From Kryptolebias marmoratus (lineage: Eukaryota > Chordata > Actinopteri > Cyprinodontiformes > Rivulidae): 64,000 nt of DNA. The stretch lies in assembly GCF_001649575.2 (NCBI RefSeq), contig NC_051431.1, forward strand, positions 22,050,038 through 22,114,037, given 5' to 3'. Below are positions 33,201 to 43,960 of the stretch, piece by piece. The notes beneath the pieces are model-generated. The model made no database searches and was not told where the DNA came from. It worked only from the letters and a program-made list of their open reading frames with translations. A program made the position numbers and the translations under genes. Positions within the stretch are counted from its first letter, which is position 1, and each line of letters begins with the position of its first letter.

Positions 33201-35870
33201 ACTTTTTACACATGGCACACATTTATTCGAACACTTGATGAAAGTAGAAGATTGTAAACCTTATTATATTCAAGTTAAGTAGCCAGATATGTTCTCCCAT
33301 TCACACTTAAATACCCACAAAAAATAAAAAAAACATAAGCTCTTGACTGCAGTAATGCTATTTCAAAGCAAGCAAGGTAAATGCAGAATTACCATCTATT
33401 ACAAAGAGTCCCTGGATTACCAAATGTATGGCTGGAGATTAGATCAAATTCTTAAATTAAAGTGTGAAAACTTATATTTTGATCTCAGAATTTGTGTTTT
33501 CAGTGTTTTACTACATTTAAAATGTCTTAATAGTTTGGTTTCATTATAATGAATAATTTATCGCAATTTCATACATATATTATAACTGAATGTTCTTAAC
33601 TGCTTGGGTAACTTGTTTTCTTTCAGTTTATTTTCAGTGTCTAAACTTAGATAGTTTTACATACCCCTTCCCCCCACCCTCGATAAGATTCTGATCCTTT
33701 TGCTTGATGTTTTTTTTTTTTTTTTTTACCAAAAAGCTTTTAGCGGGACTGCCTTCAGCTTCAGGAACGATCAGAGTGCTTCACCTCAGAGCAGTGGTAA
33801 GCCAACACAAAGGTTTAGATTTAAAGGAACATATTTCTGATTTAGCAAAATGTATCTATAACTATCCGTAGGAATAATATGCAAGGCATATTTTAGGTTA
33901 TTTTTCCTTCCTTGTGTGTATTCATAGATGATTTCTTTTGCATGATGTGTTTGCTACAGCTGAAGTGAAAAGGGTTACATTTATCATGGACAAAAAAGTC
34001 AAAACAATTTCTATTTTTAAAATCAAAATTTTGGTGCAAAAACTTGAATTTACCGTGGATCTTCTGTATTAAATACATGCACCTGAATGCTTAATAAGTG
34101 GTGCAGAAGTTTTGGAGTGTGTTTTAGCTTGACAAAGCCATGGCCCGTTAGCTTCTCATTAGTGATCATGATTGAAAGCAGCTAGTAGTTTCTCATAAAC
34201 AGTGTTTGTTTGGCAGTACTCACTGCTCTGACCAATGGGGAAAAAAGGGAAGGTCCAAAGAATCCAGTGAAGATCTAAAAAGGAGAGGAAATTGTTTAGG
34301 ATGTTCAGGAGCAACCCTGGAACCACCCAGGCTCAAGCCTGCCATCAGCTGGAATCTGCTGGAACACCAATGTCTTTGTTCACAGTGAAGCAGGTTTTTA
34401 TATCACCGTAGACCGAGAGGTTGCTGACCAAGAAAGAAGCCCCTGCTCCAAAAGCAGCAGCTGCGAGTTAGACTGAAATTCACAGCTGCCTACATGGACG
34501 AATCAAATGCCTTTTGGAGAAAAAAATCATGAACTATTTGGCCACAGTGACAACAAGTATATTTGGAGGGGTCAAAGTGAGGCTTTTAAACTTAAGAGTA
34601 CTCTCCAGCTTGGTGGTGGTAGCATCATGCTAAAGTAGAAAGAGTATTTCCTCCAAATTCTTCAACAGCTAGGTGGTTGAAACTTGGACATAACAGGGTG
34701 TTCCAGTAGGACAATGATCCCAAACACACATCAGAACTGGTTTCTGAATGGATAAATCAGACTAACATGAAGCTTCTGGAATGGCCTTCCCAAAGGTCCA
34801 ACCTCAACCCTGTGAAATTCAAGAACTATGCTTAAAAGCCGAGTCTGTGTAAAGAAATCAGCCAGTTTAAATGAAGAGAAGTGATAAAACTTCCAGCAAG
34901 AATGATTTCAAAGACTTGCTGATGGATAGAAAAAGCATGTGGTTGAGGGGCAACTCACTGAGACGTTTAACTGAATGTTAGTGGGAGTGTATGCATATAT
35001 TTGAGCCCAAATGTAGTTTTGATCCTGTGTGGATTAGACAAAACCCGCAATGAATCTAAACTTCTGCATCCAGTTCTTGTTTTAAAACAAATTTGAGTTG
35101 TGTTGTGTAATCATTACACCCTGTCAAAACAACTGTTCAAATAAATTATTTACTTTCATGCTGTGATGAGTGGATGTAAACGTCTGACCATAACTGTACA
35201 TCTACGATGATAGAAACTTTAAAATCCTCTTCAGGTGAGAATGGAGCCACAGAGTCCCCGAAGCCACCCAGGGATCCTCTGCTGCAGCTCGTCTCCCTGC
35301 AGGAGGCTTCTGGCTGCTGGCTGCTCGGTCCAGCTTTAGCTGCTGCTCTGGGAAAAACCACAGAAGAGGTGGCAAAAACAAAGCCTGCATCGGTAGGTTG
35401 CTGTCACATAAAAGATGAAATATACATGAGTTGCAGCCTGCACGATCAGAAACTGTCAAACAGCAACAAAGGGCAGCAAACACAGATAAATGGTATTTGA
35501 CAACAACTTTTGAATGTTCTTTTTCACTCAGTTGTTGCTGTTATTTTGTTGAATTAGAGCAAAACGAAGGTGTGGGCCACGATTTTGGCTCTGATCTGGC
35601 TTCATGGGTTTAAAATGGATGCAAAGCAGGAGTGGGAGCTTCTTGCAATGAAAGCAACATCATGGCTCTGTGATAAGAGAGGTAAGAAACATAAAAATAC
35701 TAGCTGGTAAAGGGCTATTTTTAGCCACATGTGCAGCTCTTTGTCTTTACGCCATTTGATTTACATGTTGCGATGCTTCTCTTCCCCCAGCTGTGTGGAT
35801 CACGGAGTGTGTGGAAGCTGGAAACGAGCTGTTGGGTTGTAATGTGCAGAAAGATGAGCTGGGACTCTGA
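21201..35870 (+). CDS. vwa5a: von Willebrand factor A domain-containing protein 5A (complete, 20 coding exons)
   Basis: Coding exons: 21201-21243, 23367-23569, 23657-23879, 25348-25514, 25604-25718, 27760-27932, 28036-28124, 28212-28356, 29924-30003, 30103-30217, 30306-30464, 30551-30690, 30787-31004, 31203-31256, 31464-31511, 31676-31705, 33737-33796, 35235-35392, 35558-35681 and 35791-35870. All borders are AG/GT and phases agree throughout, giving 2424 nt or 807 residues plus TGA, close to the mammalian protein (about 786). The ATG at 21201 is chosen because MSDCSGLLTPEKEP matches the family's N-terminal 'GLL..EP' motif before VPLKSI. Order: VIT domain (about 1-130), VWA domain (about 280-450), middle region, micro-exon linker (about 624-687), C-terminal module (about 688-807). 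There is no signal peptide or membrane segment, so it is probably intracellular. The human gene (also BCSC-1/LOH11CR2A) is a candidate tumour suppressor; its biochemical role is poorly defined. Conserved blocks make the identification firm. Confidence 0.93.
21493..22765 (+). repeat. Interspersed repeat family 2, split copy in vwa5a intron 2
   Basis: Two pieces (21493-21570 and 22530-22765) match, in the same order, the pieces at 57292-57362 and 57520-57830. There they are only about 160 bp apart; here about 960 bp of other sequence separates them, suggesting an insertion. A poly(T) tract lies at about 21739-21765. Confidence 0.5.
25201..25217. other. Single N followed by a repeat of the exon 4 border
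   Basis: The 16 bases right after the lone N (acctcagggtaggaaa) repeat the last bases of exon 4 plus its donor site at 23872-23887, then continue into different intron sequence. This may mark a contig join. Confidence 0.7.
26010..27030 (+). mobile_element. Tc1-like transposon, inactive, in vwa5a intron 6
   Basis: The outer ends are diverged inverted repeats (AGGTACACCTCAATAAT at the left, ATTGAGATGTACCTG at the right). Inside, pieces of a Tc1 transposase are readable in several frames: SVMVWGAMSSAAVGPLGFIK, LAPAHTAKSTNTWFN and HGITVLDW. Frameshifts, and absence of the segment between 'IKSN' and 'LAPAHTAKS' that would carry one catalytic Asp, make it dead. Confidence 0.85.
27241..27281. repeat. 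(TA)n microsatellite in vwa5a intron 6
   Basis: AT dinucleotide run with a single G interruption near its right end. Confidence 0.9.
27760..30217 (+). CDS. vwa5a: vwa5a exons 7-11: VWA domain with intact MIDAS
   Basis: Exon 7 encodes GEFVFLLDRSGSM with the DxSxS metal-ion site (Asp286, Ser288, Ser290 by my count). Exon 9 supplies the threonine in LGGTEILEPL (about Thr365) and exon 10 the third site in FVFTDGE (about Asp392). All MIDAS residues are kept, so metal-dependent ligand binding is plausible. Exon 8 (LLKSLPMGCYFNIYSFG) and exon 11 (RCFSFGIGEGASSALVNGMA) form the remaining core strands and helices. A broken LINE lies antisense in the intron between exons 9 and 10. Confidence 0.93.
28360..28400. 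repeat. (CA)n microsatellite after vwa5a exon 9
   Basis: Starts within about 10 bp of the exon 9 donor (28357). CA/GT runs so close to a donor can affect splicing. Confidence 0.8.
29367..29860 (-). mobile_element. RTE/Rex-type LINE 3' end, antisense in vwa5a intron 9
   Basis: The minus strand encodes VKRELSQKAKLSIYRSIYVP, TLIYGHELWVVTERTRSRIQ and MSFLRRVSRLSLRDRV, the C-terminal region of a fish LINE, then jumps after an internal deletion to a frame-shifted 'PPGGGPGEDPGHAGG' relic. It finishes in a short (GATG)n tail at about 29371-29385; a GATG tail is what I recall for the Rex3/RTE family. 5'-truncated and dead. Confidence 0.8.
30306..31004 (+). CDS. vwa5a: vwa5a exons 12-14: middle region
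   Basis: Exon 12 (LQPLVADISVTWDLPKGVSA, FQGQRSLIYAQLTG) and exon 13 encode a predicted beta-sandwich-like segment. Exon 14 encodes FTVHRLAALTQIRSLEMEE and NLSVQSGVGSIFTAFVAVGK, ending GPLIYREDPNY. This last exon is duplicated as 9727-9956 in the upstream truncated copy. The three exons are tightly spaced, about 90-100 bp apart. Confidence 0.9.
31203..33796 (+). CDS. vwa5a: vwa5a exons 15-18: symmetric micro-exons of the linker
   Basis: Four tiny exons of 54, 48, 30 and 60 nt (31203-31256, 31464-31511, 31676-31705, 33737-33796). Each length is divisible by three and each starts and ends in phase 1, so any could be skipped or added without shifting the frame. They encode a basic, serine-rich, low-conservation linker (PLLRGGLLGLFKESTPN, FRRAYLSLRKRTRTH, STIKKKLTS, FSGTAFSFRNDQSASPQSS). 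Exon 18 has two possible acceptors (AG at 33735-33736 and at 33741-33742); the first keeps the phase pattern. Boundaries here rest on splice consensus and phase. Confidence 0.7.
31920..32370 (+). repeat. Interspersed repeat family 1, vwa5a intron 17
   Basis: Carries the landmarks 'atatcttgtgaaccagtgg', 'aagtaattattggata', 'tttggtgtggtagtagctga' and a second partial copy ('agatattgagctaatatttg') about 130 bp further on. Confidence 0.7.
33055..33084. repeat. Poly(C) tract containing a 3-N gap
   Basis: C homopolymer broken by NNN at 33064-33066; its true length is unknown. Confidence 0.9.
34190..35200 (+). mobile_element. Tc1-like transposon remnant, vwa5a intron 18
   Basis: Transposase sequence is recognisable in order but broken: an N-terminal region around 34350-34490 (tgtctttgttcacagtgaagc...gaaagaagcccctgctcc), a central 'ggtggtggtagcatcatgct' block at 34612-34632 and 'gttccagtaggacaatgatcc' near 34701 that encodes the conserved QQDN-type catalytic motif in degraded form. 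Terminal repeats are eroded. Confidence 0.75.
35235..35870 (+). CDS. vwa5a: vwa5a exons 19-21: conserved C-terminal module
   Basis: Exon 19 encodes DPLLQLVSLQEASGCWLL and LAAALGKTTEEVAKTKP; exon 20 encodes VWATILALIWLHGFKMDAKQ followed by EWELLAMKATSWL; exon 21 encodes the final WITECVEAGNELLGCNV and the stop TGA at 35868-35870. This helical module is typical of VWA5A and of related PARP4/VIT-VWA proteins. All three exons have clear counterparts at 14840-17099. The best poly(A) candidate is the variant ATTAAA at 36381; no AATAAA was seen near the stop. Confidence 0.92.
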
Positions 35871-36386
35871 GGGATTCACCGAGCTGGCCTCTGGTTTAGG
35901 ATTATTCCACAGAAGCTTCCTTTAATTTCCATTTTACATTACTGCACTTTTATTTCACCGCATAGTTTTTATATTCCATCTTCATAAAAATGAAACGACA
36001 CGAAATAATGCTAGCACCTTATTATTCTTACTGTTTTTCCTGCACATCATGAATACATAAATCCCCCAACTGGGAGATAAAGGGCTTGTCACGTGTTTTG
36101 TACTGTTGCTTTTTATCTCTATGTTTTCTAAAAGAATAAGTAAAATTGTAATATTGTATTGAAGGGAAAAAAGCCATAGAACCAAAGAATTTGTACACAG
36201 ACATGACTTTATTACATTTCTTCATGTAGGTATTTATTGATTACCTTCTCTTTTTGAAGCCAAATAGCCCAAAAAAATTAATTTCACTTTTTCTTTATAA
36301 TTCTGTAGGACATTGTTTTTGGCACACATAGTGTTAAATGTGATCATGTAACTCAAATCTAATTGTTTTTTTATTTTTTTATTAAA

Positions 36387-37559
36387 ATGATCATAAACCA
36401 CATACATTTCTCTCTTTTTTCCCATTTTATATAACATCCTCAACGTGGATGCACAACAATAAGTACCAGATCAGTTCATGACTTTTACATTTGATTGTTG
36501 ACATTTGGCTCTGGGTTCCACATGTCCTGCCACTTTAATATCCCTTGAATGAATATCGTTACAACTGAACACTCTTTTTGTTTATTGAGAAAGATAAAAT
36601 GTGAGTTTGAAGTGATATAATTAACAGTAGTTCAAGCCAAAAATGCCACTGTGAACAGATTGACAACTAAGTGCTCAATATCCAAAAAAACGTTTCAACA
36701 AACACAGACATGGTTAATATAAAAATAGTGAGAAAGTGTCACTTGTCTCAGTGCCATCCATCTGGCAGATCATCCCTGTCCCCCACACAGATTCCTAAAG
36801 TCAGCGGGGCTTTGCCTTTCTCCAGGGTCTGATCACCCAAAGTTTGGTGTTTTGCTACATCAGAAGAACAAAATGATGGAAACTTCTCTTCAGCTTGGCA
36901 AAATGTTTGCAAGCTTATTTAAAAAAAAGTAATACCTTCAGACACAAAGCCTTTTCTTTAAACACAGCCATTTTGTCATGTATTTTTGACTCTACATTGT
37001 GCACCAGTAGCTTCTGTAGTTCATCTTTTATGTTTTCTTGTGTTTCCTACATCTTCCCCCCCCCCACCCCCTGTGAAGCAGCGACTTTGAAAGTTGTTGT
37101 TTTTTTCTGATGGAGCACTGGCGAGGACACAGCAGGCAGGAATATCTAGTATTGCATGTTTTTGCTGAAACTTGGCTGCAGAAACACACAGCAGACTTCA
37201 ATACGTCGGCTTTCAGACTTCACAGACGGACAGACGGCAAACAGTAAAAGCGTCTCAACAAGATGGAAAAAAGAAACGGCATCGCGAGCAAACAAAGTCC
37301 AGACTTTTGGGACATGGAAAAAAAGATGTTTGGAAACGGTACACTGAGTATAAATGAAAGTCGTAGTTTATCATGACAAGACGGTGGATGTTTTTTATTA
37401 TTTGTTTCTTTGCATGGGATGGGGGGCAGGATGAAGGTTGTTTATAATAGGGACCAGAATGCTTGCTGATATTGAAGTATGTTTGATGATGTGAGGTCTT
37501 CTCATCTCCTGCTTCTGCGAAAGGCGAGCGATGATGTAGTTGTCTGTGTGTGTATGCAT
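36387..37559. other. Intergenic downstream of vwa5a
   Basis: AT-rich, only chance ORFs. Part of it may still be vwa5a 3' UTR, as the end of the transcript is not clear. Confidence 0.4.
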
Positions 37560-37845
37560 GTGTTTGTCTGTCTGTTAGCAAAATATCTCATGAACCACTG
37601 AATTATTTGAGTGAAACTCCGATAGTAATTGTTGGATTGACACCTACAGCTTAACTTTTGGAGTCAATCCAAATTTAGAAGGCCTCTAACTCAGTCAGTT
37701 TTGCAGACGTAGGGCTAAAATTCGGTGTGGTAGCAGCTGAGCGTCATCCCCGACAAACATTGTGAGCGCTAACAGATCATGTGAGATCTTTGTTTAAAAA
37801 CTTAGCATCCACGGAGGCGGGAGATATGCGGTTCATCTAGGATTG
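37560..37845 (+). repeat. Interspersed repeat family 1
   Basis: A fairly complete copy with, in order, 'aaaatatctcatgaaccactga', 'gtaattgttggattgacacc', 'ctaactcagtcagttttgcag', 'ttcggtgtggtagcagctgag' and 'gcgggagatatgcggttca'. Copies of this roughly 400-bp unit also occur at 5840(-), 19255(+), 31920(+), 42705(+), 51015(-), 56170(+), 58255(-) and 61645(-). No coding capacity or clear terminal repeats. Confidence 0.75.
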
Positions 37846-40399
37846 CTACTTTAATTGCCGGCACGAACATGTTGCCAGTGGCTGATTATTATATTTCTGC
37901 TCCAGTTCTCTTCTCCCTCGCCTTGTGTTTGACCTGGACATTGTGCTTTATGTGGATCCTTGACCTTTAATAGTATTATGCTCTTTTCATGTAGCCAGTG
38001 TTTGTGCTGTCCTGCCATGACACATGCTCCTGCCATCTACAAGAGTCTGACCCAAGTTTTAATCTGTACACACGTTACACAGAGGTCTGATGGAGACCCA
38101 CAACACATACTGTCATTAAATCCCACCTTTCACTTAATTTCAGAAATTACTTAGCTCATTCTTACATAATTTATTATGGTTTAAGAATATTTTCAACCCA
38201 AATGTTGCAAACTCAACATAGGTCAAAAATGTTACTTAGGTAAAAGAAACAAGCCAAAAACAAATGGAATACCCTGTCTTGCAAAACCCCAAAGGTCTTG
38301 TTTTAAGTGTTGCACATCCTTGCATCTGTGGATCCTCTGCAGCAGGAAAATGAAGGACACTTTTAATAATAGTATTTACCCATTCCATGGCTTTGAAATC
38401 TTTAAAAGTAACACACTGAAACAAGTTCAAATGGGCTGAAATTTTAAATAAAGGCTGAATAGTATAAAATATGCACATTTTACAGATCAGAAAAAAGTCA
38501 TTATTCTGTCCAAAATATAAACACACCTGGCTGCTGTTTGACTTAAATATTTCAGCTACAAATCTTTGTGCCACCGAACATGAAAATCTGGATAAATGGA
38601 ATGTCTTTGAAAGTCCAAGGCTGCATCCTCATTAATCCGGACATTTTTCAAACAGATTTTCTAATGTACTTGCACCTCGTGTCCACACACAAATCTGTGA
38701 GTAAGAACTGAGATTTTAAAACAAAGCTTTCCAATGTTGAGATTTTTTTAAAAAAAAGCTTTTGTTTTTGATGCCTCCATCTGAAACGATGACAGAGAAG
38801 CCTATTTTGCACATTCCCTACATCACTTTGCGCCCTAGAAACCAAAACAACAATAAAACCATTTTCTTCGGTTTTCCTACATCTGTTTCATTAATTTATC
38901 TTCATTTGGTCAAACTTCAGTTGTGTTCATTAAATGGGTAATAACTGTGAGGAAAATGTAAACTTTTTCAAAGAATCAACCTTTAGGGAGAATCTTGAGC
39001 CAAGCTAAGAATCTCTGTCTCTGCATTTTGATGTATATTTGGACACTCTCTCCACAATCTCACCACCTGTTAGAATGTGTGTATTAAAAAGATTATTTGT
39101 ATAAGAAAAAATAATAACAATATTGGTAATTGGTGTGTAGATGTGGACTAAGGCGTCTACAGTCCTCTCAGCTTTGAACATGATCAGAGTTTGATGGTGA
39201 CAGAATTAGGATGAAGTAAGACAGATACATTAAGAACTGGTAATATAGGTCCATTATTGCTTTGGTTTATAGAACACAAAGTGGTGCAAAAGTTCAGTTT
39301 GAATGTAGATGCAGCAAAAAATATGAATTTATTAAGATATCCAGAGTAGTCTGGACATGGACTGAATCCACAGTTTACATCCTGCAAAGGTTGTTTGGAG
39401 ACAGAAGTAGCAAGTATCGTAGAAGCATCCTTTGTCTTGGGTTTGAGTCATATTGAGTGGTTTAAGTTTTACCCTCGTGCAGATGAAGGCAGAGAAATTC
39501 AGGGAAATACTTTTCTGTTAAATGAGAGGAAAGTCTTGTCCAAACAGATGGTGTCATTTTGTTGAATACATATTTTCTTTTTCTTTTTTTCCTTTTCAAA
39601 TCATTGAAATTCAAGGCAGTGGTAGTTGTCATAAGACAAGGTGTCTCAATCTGTCAAGCTTGGAAGACACACCCGAGCCTTCTGGAGTACGTTCCGCCTA
39701 CACAAGGTCATTACCACAGAATGTGGAGCGGTAAACAGCACAGTCAGAACTGCTGTTCCCTCGATTTTAATAAACAAAAATCTTCAGACAGTGTCTAAGA
39801 TGTTCATTTTAGGGATAAACACCACAGACTTGTGGCATGGAGCTATGGTATGATTCAGCTTTTTAAGCCATGATAGAATTAGAGCAAGAATTATGAATTA
39901 TTTCAATACACATAAGTAACTGTTCACATAAAAGTACCTTTGGTCATGAAAAAAAGATTGTGCTCATGGATTTTGACATATATTGAAGAAGTAAAGATAA
40001 TCCCTATGAAGTCTGTCACTAATAAACTTTAAACTGGATAGTTTGGGGGGTTTGAAGTGGTGCTCTGTAGAGTTGTTTTTTTAGTAATTCATATCTTACC
40101 TGTAAAAAATTGTAAGACATTGCTTGGAGTGTTATGAGTGGAGTATCAGGCAGAAGTTCTCTCAAGGAGACAAGCTAACAGATAATCAGAACGGGGCAAA
40201 ATCGAAGCCATCTAAAACTATTTCAGTTTCAAAACTCTCATAGCGGTTTATGTGAACATTGTTTCCTAAAACTTTACATTGGCCCAAGTCGCACTGGATA
40301 ATGACCCCGCAACGATGGAAATAAAACATCCAGAAACAGAATGGTCTTTGCAGGATCTTGACAAATTCCTTAGACATGTATTAAGAATGGAATGAGCAC
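37846..40399. other. Intergenic, nothing firmly recognised
   Basis: Scattered ORFs of 60-112 codons without family resemblance or splice context. The block 39600-39780 may be a relic of an interspersed element, but I cannot name it. Confidence 0.4.
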
Positions 40400-40880
40400 C
40401 TCATTGTGTCATGATTTAGGTGTTTTGAGTTGTTATTTGTTTTATTTTTTTTTTCAATGCTTGTGTTTCATGTTAATATATATTGTTGTATAGTTTTGCT
40501 CCTTGTGTTTTAGATTATTGTATTGTTTTGTTCCTTGTGTTCTCTGTGCCTCTATTCACTTGTTTTCCGCCTGCCACACCCGCCTCACCTGTCCCTCATT
40601 ATCTCCCAGCTGTAGCTCATCTCCCGCTCACCCACAGTTCTTTAAAGCCAGTCTCTCGCCACCTGCTCCCTGCTGGTTCGTTGTTGCTGTTAGTGTTTGT
40701 TTTTTTATGTCATTGTCACATTAAGCTCCTTGTGTCTCCTTGTGATCCTCAGAATGAAGTGTTTTGTTTTACGTTTTGCTACCATGTCAGCCCTTTGGTT
40801 TTTGGTTCATTCTGTCCGGTTTAATCAAAAGGAACCCAATATGCAGACTCATCTTCTTAAAAAAACAAAAAATAATTTAT
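40400..40880. repeat. Unclassified dispersed repeats
   Basis: 40400-40800 is a pyrimidine-rich body (cacctgtccctcattatctcccagc...) of the type found at fish retroelement ends. 40820-40880 (aaaaggaacccaatatgcagactc...) resembles the block at 52555-52640, starting with 'ggacccagaatgcag'. Class not assigned. Confidence 0.4.
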
Positions 40881-41039
40881 TTAAAAAAGGGGAAAACAAT
40901 ATGTCTAAACATGAAGAGTAGAGAGAGTTAAGACAGCAGCAAAGTGAGGGAATATGGTGATTTTGTCCTCCAGCAGTCTTAGCCTTTAGCAGCATAACTA
41001 AGGGAGAGCTCAGGAAACCCAAACCAACCCTAACTATAG

Positions 41040-41290
41040 AATTTATCAAAACGGAAAGTCTTAAGCCTAGTCTCAAAAGTAGACAGGGTGTCAACCTCAG
41101 ACAGAAACTGGAAGTTGGTTTCGCAAAAGAGGAGCCTGATAATTGAAAGCTCTGCCTCCTATTCTACTTTCAGAATCTCTAGGAAACACAAGTAAACCTG
41201 CAGTCTGAGAATGAAGTGCTGTGATAGGAAAATATGGAACAATAAGAGCTTTAATAAAATCTGATATGTGTAGGGAATAGGGAGAAGCTA
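41040..41290. repeat. Dispersed teleost repeat
   Basis: Sequence such as 'agtctcaaaagtagacagggtgtc', 'aactggaagttggtt' and 'cctgataattgaaagctctgcctcc' belongs to an interspersed family I remember from many fish genomes. No gene content. Confidence 0.5.
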
Positions 41291-42396
41291 AAATTGGAAA
41301 AATCTGATCTCTTGTTAACCTTTTTCATAATATTTGTCACATAAATTTGTGTTAAATTACACGTTGTGATCGGCACTCCATATATTTTTTATTTAGTTTT
41401 ATTTTGTGTCATCAAGTCAAAGTAAATTCTTCTCAACCTGAAAGTGTTCTATATATAATTGGACATACAGGCTCTGGCAGGCGCCATCAGCTCGCCCTGA
41501 CAAAGACTCTGACACGTCACTTGTTAGTGAGACAGATTTAGGCCTATGGGGGGACTTGTTACTATGGCAGACAGCATGCAACACTGATACCCGCTGTCAC
41601 ATTGCAACGCCTGCCAAAGCTCCTGCGGTTGAGATCGTATAAATAGTTTGCTAATCTGTGTAAGAAATGCGCGGTGTGGATCTTCCTCCACTACCACAAG
41701 CCCTGTGTTCTGCATTCAAGGAACTCCGATTTCATGCGCTGCGTCGCATTTAAGTTTGGTGTATTTCTGACTAAAATGTAACAAAAGATCTCGCTTCAGC
41801 TTCACTGTTTTTAGTGCTTTTAACAGCCCCCTGTTTGCATAAACGGTGCAGGACTGGTTACAGAGGGTCATTACAACTGATTTTATCCAAACCTTTGGCA
41901 GACCTCCAGCCAACACTTTATTAACTGGTTTCCAAGGCAACCCAAACCAGCAGTACCAATTAGAACTGGCAAAGGACACCTGAGCATTAAACTGCTCGGA
42001 GATCAGAGAGAGAGACAGAGAGAGAGAGAGGGAAAAAAAAGATGCATCCTAAAAGCAAACATCAAATTACAGAAGTGTGGCTGGGGCTTCCAAAGTCAGC
42101 AGCTTTGCATCAGCATCCACCTGTGGGCTCACTAGTGTCTGCTTTATTCATTAGACGGGACAGATTTAATTAAACCTGTTATCCCCTCTCGCTTTTCTCT
42201 CTCGGCCGAACTTCTGTGTGTCTGTTTGTGTCGTTACAGCTGCAGGCGGAAAACCAGATCAATAAGAAACAGTTTAAAGAGGCTGATGTTTCCTCTTTTT
42301 TTTTGTTTTTCTGTTTTTTGTTTAGAACCATTAATGGAAAACTGTGGCCTCAGAGCTTGCTCATCAGTCACATGTCATGCTTGGCCTGTGTCTATC

Positions 42397-42428
<32 letters not shown>

Positions 42429-42704
42429 TCAGATTGAGTTGACAGCCTTTTGTTCAGTGACAGATCTACCTTATTGAGTAACTGACAAGCTTTATGCCAT
42501 GGTGGTTGTTGCTTGTGTGTGTGTGTGTGTGTGTGCGCGCGCATGTGTGTGTCAGCGTCCGTGTGAGTTAAAACTATCAGAATCACTGACCTTTAGTGTA
42601 AACCCTTTTAGCACGTTCCTCTGAAGTGAGAACAGTTTTATATCTCAACCATGTATGCTGTCAGAATGGAGTTTCAAACATATTTATCACCAAGGCAGAT
42701 GATA
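41291..42704. other. Mostly unique intergenic sequence with microsatellites
   Basis: Includes (GA)n at about 42004-42030, (GT)n at about 42399-42421 and (GT)n/(GC)n at about 42512-42556. A TATAAATAG at 41638-41646 stands alone with no linked exon. Confidence 0.5.
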
Positions 42705-43110
42705 ATCTTTTTGCCCATGTTTGTGGTGTGAATGTGTCTGCCTGTTACATATCTCATGAACCACTCGACAAATTATATTGAAACTCTCTAAAAGTAATCA
42801 TGGGTATGTGTGTAAATCTACAGCTAAATAACTTTAGGGGGTTAACTCAATTCAACATGACTGTCACAGCTAATTAACATCAGCCAGTCAGATTTACAGA
42901 TATTGAGCTAAGATTTGGTGTGGTAGTAGCTGAGAGTCATTCAACAACACATACTCTTGAGTGCTAACAAATCTTGCAGTATCCCATGTGATCGCCCATT
43001 AGGTTATTTTCAAGGATTGACCAAAACAGCTACAACATAAGAGGATCTAAGTCTAAATGTCTGACACTAAACGCGATGGGTGATATGCATTCCCTCATGT
43101 TATGCTAGAC
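42705..43110 (+). repeat. Interspersed repeat family 1
   Basis: Landmarks 'atctcatgaaccactcgac', 'aaaagtaatcatgggtatg', 'atttggtgtggtagtagctg' and 'gatgggtgatatgcattccc' in order. Confidence 0.75.
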
Positions 43111-43604
43111 TAGATTAAAATCTGGTTTACCATTTAAAAATGACTAGTCAAAGAAATATAAACTGTTGTCCCTTTTCTTTTTTCCAAACTAAATCAACAC
43201 AAAATAAAATGGTTGCAGGATTGAGTGTAGTTTTTTGTGCTTTTCGTCTTATATTCCTTGAAGGTAAAAAGCCTATATGCTTATTTAAGGATAACGTGGG
43301 CTCCAGTTTTATTCAGAAAGGTTTATATGTTTTATTAGTGGAAAACATATTTCCACATTATACAGTGCTGCACCACTTTCTGTCCGCTTTATTACAAACA
43401 CCATGTGTCGTGTTGAAATTTAAAGGGAGTTTGTAAAAATTGGTTCCCTCAGATTAAAGACTATACGTAGCAGATGTTGTGTTTAGCTTTGTTTTTGGTG
43501 TGAAGTGAAGGGCGTCGATCCAAGCGAGGAAACAGAAGAGGGTTTAGGGACTGTCTACAAATTACAACATCTGGCTGTGATATTCAATTACATTATCTGT
43601 ATTG

Positions 43605-43960
43605 CTGGCACAGCGACACAATGATTGGAGGTGTTGCCTCCAAGCGAGAAGGTCACATGACCGCCTCATGTCCTTTCTATTTGAAGTTTACATGTTCTCC
43701 CCATGCATGCGGGGGTTTTCTCCAGATACTACCGTTTCCTCCCACAGACCAAATATTTGCACGTTAGGTTTATTGGTAACTCCAAAATTGTCCCTAGGTG
43801 TGAGTGAAGGCGTGAATGGTCATTTGTCTCGGTGTGTCCCTGTAATGGACTTGCGACCTGTCCAGCATGTCCCCTGCCTCTTGAACAGCGTCTTCTGGGG
43901 AAAGACACCAGCTCCCTGTGACCCGGAAAAGAGAAGCGGGTAAACAAAATAGATGGATTG
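43605..43960 (+). mobile_element. tRNA-derived SINE, nearly full length
   Basis: The 5' part (acaatgattggaggtgttgcctccaagcgagaaggtc...) derives from a tRNA-like head. The body has 'acatgttctccccatgcatgc', 'tttcctcccacagacc', 'ttaggtttattggtaac' and ends with '...gcgggtaaacaaaatagatgg'. Same family as 5675(-), 52990 and 55407. Its apparent ORF is incidental. Confidence 0.8.

Noticed and set aside
38236..38574. 112-codon minus-strand ORF starting MAQRFVAEIF
   Set aside because: No family resemblance, no splice or promoter context, composition like the surrounding non-coding DNA.
41638..41646. TATAAATAG, a possible TATA box
   Set aside because: No exon, start codon or other promoter element is linked to it; such words are common in AT-rich DNA.
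43602..43943. 113-codon ORF
   Set aside because: Entirely within a tRNA-derived SINE.
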